In this document: piece by piece, positions 16,711-24,583 of the stretch
Numbering within the stretch: the first letter of the stretch is position 1
How the letters are laid out: each line of letters begins with the position of its first letter
DNA from: Zipacnadum sp036504235
GTDB taxonomy: Bacteria; Armatimonadota; Zipacnadia; Zipacnadales; Zipacnadaceae
Length of the DNA stretch: 64,000 bases
Reading direction: 5' to 3'
Assembly: GCA_036504235.1 (NCBI GenBank)
Contig: DASXVN010000021.1
Span: 8,845 to 72,844 of the forward strand
The notes under the pieces: generated by a model
What the model was told of the DNA's origin: nothing
What the model saw: the letters and a program-made list of their open reading frames with translations, nothing else
Database searches by the model: none
Made by a program: the position numbers and the translations under genes

Positions 16711-16838
16711 GAGAGCCTCCTTGGCGTCAGACGGGATAACCGTCCGGTTCCCCACGGGGCGGTCCCGCTCCTGCCTGGAGAGGCTGCAATCCCACCTCGC
16801 TTGGCGTGAGCCAAGGCGCGCGACAGGCGCAAAAGAAA

Positions 16839-16867
16839 CGAGCCGGGGGCATGATGCTCCCGGCTCG
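16839..16867 (-). terminator. Intrinsic terminator of the pilin-like gene
   Basis: On the minus strand CGAGCCGGG pairs with CCCGGCTCG (plus-strand arms 16839-16847 and 16859-16867). The stem is followed by a T-rich run (TTTCTTTT). It lies 28 bases after the pilin-like stop codon. Confidence 0.8.
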
Positions 16868-16895
16868 TAAGGCTCGTAACGGAGGCAAGACGAAG

Positions 16896-17561
16896 CTAGT
16901 CAGAGCCGAGCCAGAAGTGACGGACGTCTGTTCCGGCTATGGGATAGTTGCAGCCGCCCCAGACGGGAGCGTTCTTGGCGTACCACTTGGCATGTCCGTC
17001 CAAGAGGGCGACATTGGTCCCCTCGTTATGCCAGGACCCGACAATTTCGTTACCGGCGCAGCCGGGGCCATTGCGCGGGTCGCCGATGCTCCAGCTAATC
17101 TGGCCCGAGCTATCCGCGAGGTAGAAGAACTCGGCGGGGAAGGAGACGGAGTCGGCCGAGACCCCCTTGATGTTCCCATTGGGTTCGCTGCAGTTGTTGT
17201 AGTTGACGGCATAGGCCCAGTCGGTGCCGTTAGGCGGAAAAGTATAGGTGCGGGTGAATTTGGCGCTAGGGCAATTGTAGATCTGACCGTTCTTCACGTA
17301 GGGAAAGATTGCCTGGCAGAGGGCGAGCCGGTTCAGGCCGGGGTTGCCACCAGAAACCGCGTCGTAGGTGGGCATAGTCTGGTCGTAGTCCGAGAGATAC
17401 ATCGTGACGCCGAGCATCAGTTGCTTGACGTTGCTCAGACAGTTGGACTGCTGGGCCTTGGCGCGGGCCCGGGCGAAGACGGGAAAGAGGATCGCCGCCA
17501 GAATGGCGATGATCGCGATGACCACCAACAGCTCGATCAGGGTAAAGCCACGTCTTTTCAT
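16896..17561 (-). CDS. Prepilin-type protein (type II secretion/type IV pseudopilin-like, H-x9-DG family)
   Basis: The product is 221 aa. MKRRG followed by FTLIELLVVIAIIAILAAIL is a class III prepilin signal: cleavage falls after Gly5, with Phe+1 and Glu+5, and the hydrophobic helix forms the filament core. FPVFARARAKAQQSNCLSN continues the helix. Near the C-terminus GSWHNEGTNVALLDGHAKWY holds the H-x9-DG motif seen in the large pseudopilin families of Planctomycetota and Armatimonadota (DUF1559-like). Processing by a prepilin peptidase and assembly at the inner membrane are expected, but none of that machinery is in the window. GGAGG precedes the ATG. It is a single-gene unit with its own promoter (17663-17691) and terminator (16839-16867). 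Confidence 0.92.
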   Translation of the reverse strand: MKRRGFTLIELLVVIAIIAILAAILFPVFARARAKAQQSNCLSNVKQLMLGVTMYLSDYDQTMPTYDAVSGGNPGLNRLALCQAIFPYVKNGQIYNCPSAKFTRTYTFPPNGTDWAYAVNYNNCSEPNGNIKGVSADSVSFPAEFFYLADSSGQISWSIGDPRNGPGCAGNEIVGSWHNEGTNVALLDGHAKWYAKNAPVWGGCNYPIAGTDVRHFWLGSD

Positions 17562-17600
17562 TTCGACACCTCCATGGTAGTGACTGCCGACACTGTGCGG

Positions 17601-17608
17601 AAACGTTT
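17601..17608. promoter_or_regulatory. Possible LacI-type half-palindromic operator in the pilin-like leader
   Basis: An AAACGTTT palindrome, within GGAAACGTTTAC, lies about 55 bases after the predicted transcription start of the pilin-like gene. LacI/GalR-family regulators bind palindromes with a central CG flanked by A/T. Only 8 bases are symmetrical, so chance is possible. Confidence 0.25.
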
Positions 17609-17662
17609 ACGCTTTTTACGCAAAAAAAATGCATGCGAGCAATGCACCATTAAACCTGTTGA

Positions 17663-17691
17663 ATTCTATGCCTCACCCACCAGATTGTCAA
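17663..17691 (-). promoter_or_regulatory. Sigma-70-type promoter of the pilin-like gene
   Basis: Read on the minus strand, a perfect -35 TTGACA (17686-17691) is followed after 17 bases by the -10 TAGAAT (17663-17668). The inferred start leaves a leader of roughly 95 bases before the ATG at 17561. Just upstream, at 17701-17730, the arms CGAGACC/GGTCTCG form an inverted repeat next to the -35 box. Confidence 0.75.
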
Positions 17692-17820
17692 GTCTTTTTC
17701 CGAGACCGGTGGAAGCCCCGATTGGTCTCGAAAAGCAGGCCCCCGGCGCTGCCCTGGCGAACAGGAAGATGCACGCCGGTGGCTCTGCTCCGGCGGCTAC
17801 TCAAGTCACAGGAGATCGCC

Positions 17821-20382
17821 ATGAAGATAACTCCGCGCCGCAAGTGTTTTCTCGTCTGCAACGCGCACCTGGACCCGGTCTGGCTCTGGCCCTGGGAAGA
17901 TGGGCTGGTGGAGGCCATCTCGACCTTCCGGGTGGCGGCGGACTTCTGCGACACGTACCCGGATTTCGTTTTTAACCATAATGAATCACTACTCTACGAG
18001 TGGGTGGAGCGCAACGACCCCGAGCTATTCGCGCGGATTCAGGACCTGGTGGCGCGGGGCCGCTGGCACATCGCCGGGGGCGCGTTCCTGCAGCCGGACC
18101 TGATCGGCTCCTCCGGCGAGTCGCTGATCCGCCAGTACCTGGTGGGCAAGCGCTATTTCCGCGACAAATTCGGCGTGGAGCCGACCACCGCGTACAACTT
18201 CGACTCTTTCGGGCACCCGCAGGGGCTGATCCAGATTCTGGCCGGGTGCGGCTTTGACTCCTACGTCTTCTGCCGGCCCAGCCGGGGCGAATTGTCCCTG
18301 CCGGTCGGCGCGTTTCGCTGGCGGCACGCCTCGGGCGTGGAGATCATCGCCCGCCGCAGCGACGACCATTACATCACCCAGGGGAAGATTCGCGAGGAAA
18401 TGTTGGAGGGCGACCACGTGGCCCACTACACCGAGGAGGGCGACTTCATGTTCCTGTGGGGGATCGGCAATCACGGCGGCGGCCCCAGCCGCGCCGAATA
18501 CGCCGACCTACTGCGGCTGAGCGAGGACCTGCCGGAGATCGAGTTTGTCGAGTCCACGCCGGAGGCCTTCTTCCGCCACACCCTGGCGGTCCGCGGGGGG
18601 CGGGAGGCCCTGCCCGTCTTTTCCGGCGATTTCAAGCCCAATGCGTCGGGCTGCTATACCTCGATGCAACTGGTCAAGCAGCGCCACCGGCGGTTGGAGA
18701 ACCTGCTGCACCTGACCGAGAAGCTGGCCGCGTGGGCCTGGTGGCAGGGGAAGCGCGAGTACCCCGCGGCCGACCTGCAGGTGGCCTGGAAGGACCTGCT
18801 GTTCACGGAGTTCCACGACATCCTACCCGGCTCGGGCATCCCGCAGGTGGAGGCCGACAGCCTGGCGGCGCTGAGCCACGGCGAGGATACCCTGCGCCGG
18901 AAGAAGGCGGAGGTGCTCATCTCCTTGCTCCGCGAGGAGCCGCTGGCCGAGCGCGAGAACACGCCCCTGTTCGTCTTCAACCCGCATAGCTGGGAGGTGA
19001 CGCAGGAGGTGGAGATCGAGTATTGCCTGGACCGGCAGTACGGGCCGGACTCGGTGGTCCGCCGCCTGACGCTCGCCGGCGCGGAGCTGCCCGCGCAGTT
19101 CGAGAAGGGCGAGAACAACCTCGACGACCCGGGCTGGGGCGAGTGGCGGCAGAAGGCGGTCTTCTCGCTGACCGTACCGCCGCTGTCGTATCGGCGCGTG
19201 GAGGCCGACTACACGCTGCTGCCGCCCGAGCAGGTCCGGCGCTGGCAGACGCCGCCGCTGCCGGCCGGCGACACCCTCCGGGTGAAGACCGACCGGCTGA
19301 CGGTGGCGATCAACCTGCGCACCGGCCTGCTGGACTCACTGAAGGTGGACGGGAAGGCGGTCCTGAGCGGGCCCTCCTTCCGGCCGTGCCTGTTCGCCGA
19401 CCTCAACCATAGCTGGTCCACGATCCCCACCTGGCGCGAGCCGCTGGCGGAGATGCGGCTGGCGACGCCCGCCGAGGCGGCGCAGATCATGGGGTCGCCG
19501 GTGGTCAATGCCGACTTCGCCGCGGGCCTCACGCCGGTCCGGATCATTGAGGACGGGCCCATCCGGACGATCATCGAGGCGCTCTTCGTCCACGAGCACT
19601 CCTACCTGGTGCAGCGCTACCTGATCAGCAAGTCCCGACCGGTGCTGGACGTGGAGCAGGTGGTCTTTTGGGCGGAGCACGACACCATGCTGAAGCTGGA
19701 ACTCAAGCCGCGCCGGAGCCTCTCGCGGGTGCAGGCAGAGAACTGCTACAGCGTGGATGACGAGTCGCTCTCCCCCCTGCCGCGGGGAGACGAGAAGGAT
19801 TTCCAGCACTTCCTGCGCCTAGCAGACGCGGCCGGAGAGCAGGCGTTCGGCGTGATCTCGCACGGGACGCTCGGCTACAGCGAACAGCCGGGGACGCTGC
19901 GGCTCAACGTGCTGCGCAGCCCCTCCTACGCGACCATGAGCATCGCGCCGGACTGCCAGCGGCACCTGCACCGCTACATCCCGCGGCAGGAGCAGGGGAT
20001 CCGCACCAGCCGCTTCACCCTGGTCGGCGGGGAGTTGGCGGCGGACACCGCGGCTCTGACCCGCGCTGCCTATGAAGCGGCCGTGCCGCTGGAGGCGTTC
20101 GTCTACTTCCCCACCCAGCGGCGGGCGAAGGCGCCGGCGACTCGGTCCTTCGCCAAAGTGGACGCGGACAACGTGCTGCTGGTGGCGATGAAGCGGGCGG
20201 AGGAGGGCGAGGCGCTGGTGCTGCGGCTGTGGGAGACCGCCGGGAAGGACACCGCCTACACGCTTACGGTGGAGGGCAAGCGCTTCCGCCGCCGGATCGG
20301 CGCCCGGCGCCTGCAGACCTTCCGGCTGGAGCGCGACGGGCGCCTGGTGGAAACTGACCTATTGGAGCGGCCGCTAGCCTAG
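17821..20382 (+). CDS. Glycoside hydrolase family 38 alpha-mannosidase-like protein
   Basis: The product is about 853 aa. The ATG at 17821 follows CACAGGAG; an open frame continuing upstream to 17629 crosses the pilin promoter region and is rejected. GH38 features are NAHLDPVWLWPWEDG (metal-binding His/Asp near 15-19), YNFDSFGHPQGL (Asp near 127, the expected nucleophile), and GIGNHGGGPSRAEY near 217 (metal-binding His). A helical middle domain and the C-terminal beta-sandwich domains follow, with VFNPHSWEV near 378 starting the first. There is no signal peptide, so it should act in the cytoplasm on imported alpha-mannosides. It converges with, and overlaps by 4 bases, the TIGR03790-like gene. 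Confidence 0.9.
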   Translation: MKITPRRKCFLVCNAHLDPVWLWPWEDGLVEAISTFRVAADFCDTYPDFVFNHNESLLYEWVERNDPELFARIQDLVARGRWHIAGGAFLQPDLIGSSGESLIRQYLVGKRYFRDKFGVEPTTAYNFDSFGHPQGLIQILAGCGFDSYVFCRPSRGELSLPVGAFRWRHASGVEIIARRSDDHYITQGKIREEMLEGDHVAHYTEEGDFMFLWGIGNHGGGPSRAEYADLLRLSEDLPEIEFVESTPEAFFRHTLAVRGGREALPVFSGDFKPNASGCYTSMQLVKQRHRRLENLLHLTEKLAAWAWWQGKREYPAADLQVAWKDLLFTEFHDILPGSGIPQVEADSLAALSHGEDTLRRKKAEVLISLLREEPLAERENTPLFVFNPHSWEVTQEVEIEYCLDRQYGPDSVVRRLTLAGAELPAQFEKGENNLDDPGWGEWRQKAVFSLTVPPLSYRRVEADYTLLPPEQVRRWQTPPLPAGDTLRVKTDRLTVAINLRTGLLDSLKVDGKAVLSGPSFRPCLFADLNHSWSTIPTWREPLAEMRLATPAEAAQIMGSPVVNADFAAGLTPVRIIEDGPIRTIIEALFVHEHSYLVQRYLISKSRPVLDVEQVVFWAEHDTMLKLELKPRRSLSRVQAENCYSVDDESLSPLPRGDEKDFQHFLRLADAAGEQAFGVISHGTLGYSEQPGTLRLNVLRSPSYATMSIAPDCQRHLHRYIPRQEQGIRTSRFTLVGGELAADTAALTRAAYEAAVPLEAFVYFPTQRRAKAPATRSFAKVDADNVLLVAMKRAEEGEALVLRLWETAGKDTAYTLTVEGKRFRRRIGARRLQTFRLERDGRLVETDLLERPLA

Positions 20383-22940
20383 GGCGCGAGGCACTGGAAG
20401 GTCGGCGCGGAGAGCGGCACCGATCCCGGCCCGCCGAAGTTGACCTCCAGGCCCACCGGCGGCTCGGGAATCCCGGCAATCGTCACGTTGTGCCAGCCCT
20501 TCTGGAGCGCCGCCGGCAGGTAGGCCCAGGCCCCCTCGCGGGTGCTGCCCAGCAGGTGTCCGTCCACGGTGACGGAGACCGTCCCCGCGGCCACGCGGGC
20601 CTGGAACTGGTACGTGGCGTCGGCGGGGACCGAGAACCAGGCGTCGATCCGGAAGGGGCGGAAGGCCTCCACCCCCAGCTTGCGCAGGTCGGTGGCCGGT
20701 TCCGGCTCGAGCTTCTCCAGGATAATAGGAGTCGAGTCATGACCGACTTGCCCGTTGTCGAGGATCTGCAGGCTCAGGCCGGGCTGGAGCTTGCCCGCCG
20801 GCAAGGGCTGCGCGGGCAGCGGCGCGGGCGCGACCACGCGGATTTCCACGGGCGCACCGATCAGCTCCGCCCCCGGCGCGCCGCTCAGCGCCACCGGTTG
20901 TAACCGTACCGTCCCCAGACCCAGCGTCCCCGGAGCCACCGAAATGGTCCCCCTCTGCCCCACCAGCCGACCGACCTGCCGCCCGTTGTGCAGCAGGCGA
21001 ATCTCCTGCGCGCCGGGCAGGGCCACCCGCACCCGCAGCGGCTGGTCCCAGGCGATCTCGCTCGCGGCGGGGATCGCCAGCAGGGAGGCGGCGTTGCTGC
21101 GGACGAAGATGGGGATAATCACGCGGCCCTGGGTCTCAATCGGCCCGGCGGCCACGCCGACCACGCGTAGCTCGTGCCAGCCAGACTGCAGACCGGCGGT
21201 ATCCAGGCTAAGCTTCCCGGTCGCCGGCGCGGTGGCCTGGCGCACGCCGTCCACGAACAGCTCCAGATGATCCAGCGCCTGCGGGTCCAGACCCGGCGCC
21301 AGGGCGAGGCTGAGCTTGCCGCTCACGACCTGGCCGGGCTGCACGCCGGTGACCTTTATCACGGGGAACTTCGCCCACGGCTGGCAGAGCGGATCGCCGA
21401 TCATGAGCAGCGCGTACGGGCCGGGCGTGCCCTGATACAGGGCCTCGGCGAGCGAGCAGCCGCGCGCGTAGTGGGCGTACGTGAAGGCGTCGGGGAACTT
21501 GGCCCCGATAGCGTAGGGCTCGAAGACGGTCCCGGCGCTACCCGCCGCACCCGCGCGAATCCAGGCACTGATCGGCGTCTGCCCCGACCAATACTCCATG
21601 ATCCCGCCGAAGCTGGTCAGGTGCTCGGCAATCGCCCCGGGCAGCATGGTGCTGCCGCTGGCGGGCCAGTCGAACTCGGCGTTGCCCGCCTGCAAGCCCG
21701 CCACGTCATCCTTCTTCTGGGGAAGCGCGCCATCCACGATTTCCGCCTTGACGCCCAGCGCCTGCAACTGCTTGACCGCCGAGGGGAAGGACCACAGCCG
21801 GGTAGTGGAGCGGATATCGCCGTTGCGCATATAGTAGATGGTCCCAGCGGGCCGGGTGCCGTCCGCGGCGGCGGCGCGGCGCAGACACTCCAGCGCCTCG
21901 TCCACCGAGTTGCCGCGACCGCTGGTGACGGCCAACTCCGTGGAGAGCAAATAGTGCGGCGCAGGCTGACCGGCGGAGGCCACGCCCTCGCGCGTCCAGC
22001 CGTAGCTGCTGCGGAAACCGTGGCTGGGGAAGGTGACAAACTCGCGGTTCTTCATGGCCTCCACGAGCTTCGCGAAGCCCGGCAGGGCGCGGACCGTGGC
22101 GAAATCGGGGTCGGCCACGGTCTCCCCGGCGTTGCGCCAGCCGCACTGCGCGGCGGCTTCCAGGCTGGCCAGCGCCTCGGCCGACTGGCCGGCGAGGGCC
22201 TGCGCCGTCGCCACCTCGGTGAGCAGGTTGGCATTGTTGGGGTGAAGCTTGACCAGCGCGAGCAGGGCGGGCGTGGCCTGCGCGGCCCCCTCTTTCTCCC
22301 ACTGGCGGTCGGCGTCGGTCATCTCGGTCTTCTTCTCGTAGCGCTGAGAGGCGCGGCGGTCGCGCTCCCGGAAGAAGTCATGCGCGGCCTGCAAGGCCCG
22401 GCGCTGCTCCGGGGTCCAGGGCACGTCGTCATAGCGCTCCTGCTGGACCTCTCGCGCGTAGCGGTTGGCGTCCAGGTCGGTGTAGGCGTTGTCGGCGGCC
22501 AGGGTCAGGTCGTGGAGGAAAGTGAGCGCGGTGGTGGCCAGCCAGACGCCGCAGCAGTGCATGGGCTTGAGGTCAAGCTGCCGGACGGCGGTCTGATCCA
22601 GCCAGGAGTCGGCCTTGGTGGGCAGGTCGGAGGAATAGACCAAGTAGTCAATCTGCCCGGCGAGGCCCCGGTCCTGAATGGTCGCGAGCGCGGGGCTGAG
22701 GATACTGTCGCGAAAGTAGCCGATGGGCACGTGGTCCCACTGGCTCACGCCGCTGAGGTAAATGACGTTGCTCGGCGGCAGGTGGCGCAGGACAATGAAC
22801 TCGTTGGCGACGGCCAGCGACGCCCAACTGTCGGCGTTGACCACCAGAGCGCAATTCTCCGGCCCGCCGCCGGCCTGCACCCCGGCGACCGTCAGCAGCA
22901 GGGCGGCCAGCAGCACTCCGACTCGGCTCGCGTGTCTCAT
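20379..22940 (-). CDS. TIGR03790-family exported protein with TPR-like insert and PA14-like C-terminus
   Basis: The product is about 853 aa. The ATG at 22940, with GGGAGAGAG upstream, begins the signal peptide MRHASRVGVLLAALLLTVAG. The longer open frame to 23069 only reads through intergenic repeats and is rejected. The N-terminal part (NCALVVNADSWASLAVANEF, VIYLSGVSQWDHVPIG, IDYLVYSSDLPTKADS) matches TIGR03790, a family of unknown function found in Planctomycetota and relatives. About residues 215-290 (LVKLHPNNANLLTEVATAQ) look like tetratricopeptide helices. ATSFGGIMEYW-type residues (LTSFGGIMEYWSGQTPIS) resume the TIGR03790 domain near 450. The C-terminus (IDAWFSVPADATYQFQARVA, then VTVDGHLLGSTREG) is PA14-like and may bind carbohydrate. 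Confidence 0.75.
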   Translation of the reverse strand: MRHASRVGVLLAALLLTVAGVQAGGGPENCALVVNADSWASLAVANEFIVLRHLPPSNVIYLSGVSQWDHVPIGYFRDSILSPALATIQDRGLAGQIDYLVYSSDLPTKADSWLDQTAVRQLDLKPMHCCGVWLATTALTFLHDLTLAADNAYTDLDANRYAREVQQERYDDVPWTPEQRRALQAAHDFFRERDRRASQRYEKKTEMTDADRQWEKEGAAQATPALLALVKLHPNNANLLTEVATAQALAGQSAEALASLEAAAQCGWRNAGETVADPDFATVRALPGFAKLVEAMKNREFVTFPSHGFRSSYGWTREGVASAGQPAPHYLLSTELAVTSGRGNSVDEALECLRRAAAADGTRPAGTIYYMRNGDIRSTTRLWSFPSAVKQLQALGVKAEIVDGALPQKKDDVAGLQAGNAEFDWPASGSTMLPGAIAEHLTSFGGIMEYWSGQTPISAWIRAGAAGSAGTVFEPYAIGAKFPDAFTYAHYARGCSLAEALYQGTPGPYALLMIGDPLCQPWAKFPVIKVTGVQPGQVVSGKLSLALAPGLDPQALDHLELFVDGVRQATAPATGKLSLDTAGLQSGWHELRVVGVAAGPIETQGRVIIPIFVRSNAASLLAIPAASEIAWDQPLRVRVALPGAQEIRLLHNGRQVGRLVGQRGTISVAPGTLGLGTVRLQPVALSGAPGAELIGAPVEIRVVAPAPLPAQPLPAGKLQPGLSLQILDNGQVGHDSTPIILEKLEPEPATDLRKLGVEAFRPFRIDAWFSVPADATYQFQARVAAGTVSVTVDGHLLGSTREGAWAYLPAALQKGWHNVTIAGIPEPPVGLEVNFGGPGSVPLSAPTFQCLAP

Positions 22941-22972
22941 TGATTCTCTCTCCCGGTAGGTCAGGCGGCCTG

Positions 22973-23045
22973 CCCTGAGCCTGTCGAAGGGTCTCGCCCG
23001 ACAGTCATTCTGTAGGGCGGGGGCTACGTCCCGACCTCCCACGTA
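22973..23045. repeat. Dispersed palindromic repeats upstream of the TIGR03790-like gene
   Basis: Two repeat types lie side by side. CCCTGAGCCTGTCGAAGGG at about 22975-22993 is an imperfect palindrome of a type often found between genes in environmental genomes. It is followed by GTAGGGCGGGGGCTACGTCC starting at 23012. The second motif returns at the right edge of the window (63940-64000). Confidence 0.6.
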
Positions 23046-23050
23046 GAAAC

Positions 23051-23090
23051 GAGCCCCCGGGCCGCCCATCAGGGGCGTCTTCAGGGGCTC
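23051..23090 (-). terminator. Hairpin terminator after the zinc-ribbon gene
   Basis: GAGCCCC (23051-23057) and GGGGCTC (23084-23090) form a stem with a GC-rich loop. On the minus strand it is followed by GTTTCTA. It lies 81 bases after the stop of the zinc-ribbon gene and resembles the hairpin at 13982-14021. Confidence 0.55.
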
Positions 23091-23171
23091 TGGGTGTCTG
23101 GCGCCCGGGCGGAGGACCAGTCTGTCCCCCGCCGAAGCTGCGCCCTCCCACAGTGCGGTAGCAGGTCGCGG

Positions 23172-23459
23172 CTAGAGGTCAGTGTACGTAATCGCCGCTG
23201 ACCCGCAACTGGAATCAGAACACTTGCTGGGCTTGGTTGAGCTGGTCCAGCTATTCCCGCACTTGGTGCAGAAGCACTGGTATTTTCCCTTCGGGGGCGG
23301 ATCTTCCTCCTCCGAGTACGTAATCGCCGCTGACCCGCACTTCGAGTTGGAGCACTTGCTGGGCTTGGACGAGGTGGTCCAGGTGTTGCCGCAGTGGGCA
23401 CAGAGGCAGTGGTACGTCTTCTTCCTCGCCACCGACTTGCTCTCGTCTGCGTCGCTCAT
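23172..23459 (-). CDS. Small protein of two tandem zinc ribbons
   Basis: The product is 95 aa. The ATG at 23459 follows AAGGAGG; an upstream in-frame start at 23507 has no such site. Two near-identical zinc-finger units are spaced exactly 44 residues apart: YHCLCAHCGNTWTTSSKPSK then CSNSKCGSAAITY, and YQCFCTKCGNSWTSSTKPSK then CSDSSCGSAAITY. Each offers four cysteines (C-x2-C and C-x4-C) for one zinc. The matching bases are also similar, so the second unit arose by internal duplication. Such ribbons bind nucleic acid or protein; no partner can be named. It has its own promoter at 23561-23589. Confidence 0.75.
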   Translation of the reverse strand: MSDADESKSVARKKTYHCLCAHCGNTWTTSSKPSKCSNSKCGSAAITYSEEEDPPPKGKYQCFCTKCGNSWTSSTKPSKCSDSSCGSAAITYTDL

Positions 23460-23560
23460 TCCGCTTCCTCCTTGACCGCCAGCCACGTACGGAAGGCAAC
23501 TACGCACCTTCCCCGCGGCAGCGCTTAAGGGCTGAGGAACACGGGTGAAAGCGCAACGGA

Positions 23561-23589
23561 ACTATCACTCTTTCCCCGACGATTGTCAA
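23561..23589 (-). promoter_or_regulatory. Sigma-70-type promoter of the zinc-ribbon gene
   Basis: On the minus strand a perfect TTGACA (23584-23589) is followed after 17 bases by GATAGT (23561-23566), four of six matches to the -10 consensus. The leader would be about 95 bases. The 23460-23654 spacer holds nothing else that is recognisable. Confidence 0.55.
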
Positions 23590-23654
23590 GCTATTGAGAC
23601 TATTGTTTAGATGAAGTGCGCTAGGACAAGTGACACGACCAAGTCGGCCTTCCC

Positions 23655-24551
23655 TCAGAAACCCAGGAAACGGGCCAGGTCCGGCTTGTAGAAACGGGTG
23701 ATCGGGACTTCCAGCAGCGTGGCGGCCTGGGCTAGGGTAATCCCCCAGGAGGACACGCGGAAGGCTGGAGAGATGTCGGTGGCGGCCATGGTCGCGTCGG
23801 ACACGCCCAGCGCGCGGAGCACGCCAATCGCCATGATCGTGTCCCCGTAGGCGTTCATGTGGATGCCGTCAATGGTCAGGTGCAGATCCGCCGGCTTGGT
23901 GGCCAGCGCGGCCAGGAACATGCCGTGGAGGTCCACCAGCGCGCACTTCTTCTCGGCGGCGATCTGCTTTTCGGCCTCCACATAGGGGATCAGGCGGTCG
24001 TTGCCGAGCTGGTGGGGGTCCTCGCCGATGAGCGTCGGGGTCAGGATCACGGCCTGCGAGCCGGCGGCCTGGGCCTCGTCCACCATCTTGGCGACGTTCA
24101 CTCGGTAGGCCGCCAGCACCGCCGGGTCGTCCGGCGCGCCCAGCCGGCCCCACACGTCATTGATGCCCGCGCTGATGAAACACCAGGCCGGCTTCTCGGC
24201 CAGCCGCATGTCCTTGACGAAACGCGGCTCCATATCCTCCGCCCGATTCCCGCCCCGCCCGACCTTGATGATCACCGGCTTGAGGTCAGGGTAGTTGGCG
24301 TTCAGCACGAACTCGGCCAGGCGCACGTAGCCGCCCATGTCGGTGATGCTGTCGCCCATGAAGGCGAGCTTGTCGCCGGGCTGCAGCGAGAAGGCGACCG
24401 GGGCGGGCGCGGGGCCGGTGAGGGACTGCATATAGGAAACGGCGTGACTGATATCCGGCGCGGGGGCGGCCGGAGCGGGCTGCGCCCAGACGCAGGTCAT
24501 CCCGAGCAGGCAGCCCGCCAGCAGCATCACGAGGCGGCTCGCGTGTCTCAT
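23655..24551 (-). CDS. Exported SGNH/GDSL hydrolase (tandem copy 1)
   Basis: The product is 298 aa with a signal peptide (MRHASRLVMLLAGCLLGMT, ending VWAQP). SGNH blocks are visible: block I KLAFMGDSITDMGGYV (Ser near 67), block II VGRGGNRAED, block III CFISAGINDVWG (Asn near 130) and block V TIDGIHMNAYGD (Asp/His near 227-230). It is an ester hydrolase of the GDSL group acting outside the cytoplasm, possibly removing acetyl groups from glycans. It is the last gene of an operon, 32 bases after a closely related copy (24584-25489). Confidence 0.9.
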   Translation of the reverse strand: MRHASRLVMLLAGCLLGMTCVWAQPAPAAPAPDISHAVSYMQSLTGPAPAPVAFSLQPGDKLAFMGDSITDMGGYVRLAEFVLNANYPDLKPVIIKVGRGGNRAEDMEPRFVKDMRLAEKPAWCFISAGINDVWGRLGAPDDPAVLAAYRVNVAKMVDEAQAAGSQAVILTPTLIGEDPHQLGNDRLIPYVEAEKQIAAEKKCALVDLHGMFLAALATKPADLHLTIDGIHMNAYGDTIMAIGVLRALGVSDATMAATDISPAFRVSSWGITLAQAATLLEVPITRFYKPDLARFLGF

Positions 24552-24583
24552 GGGGTCTCCTTCAGGTTAGCGGCGATTGGGCC

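Noticed and set aside
16801..16814. TTGGC/GCCAA hairpin as an extra terminator
   Set aside because: A 5-bp stem without a T-tract, close to a much stronger terminator at 16839-16867.
22941..23069. N-terminal extension of the TIGR03790-like protein
   Set aside because: The extension reads through two intergenic palindromic repeats; a signal peptide begins at 22940.
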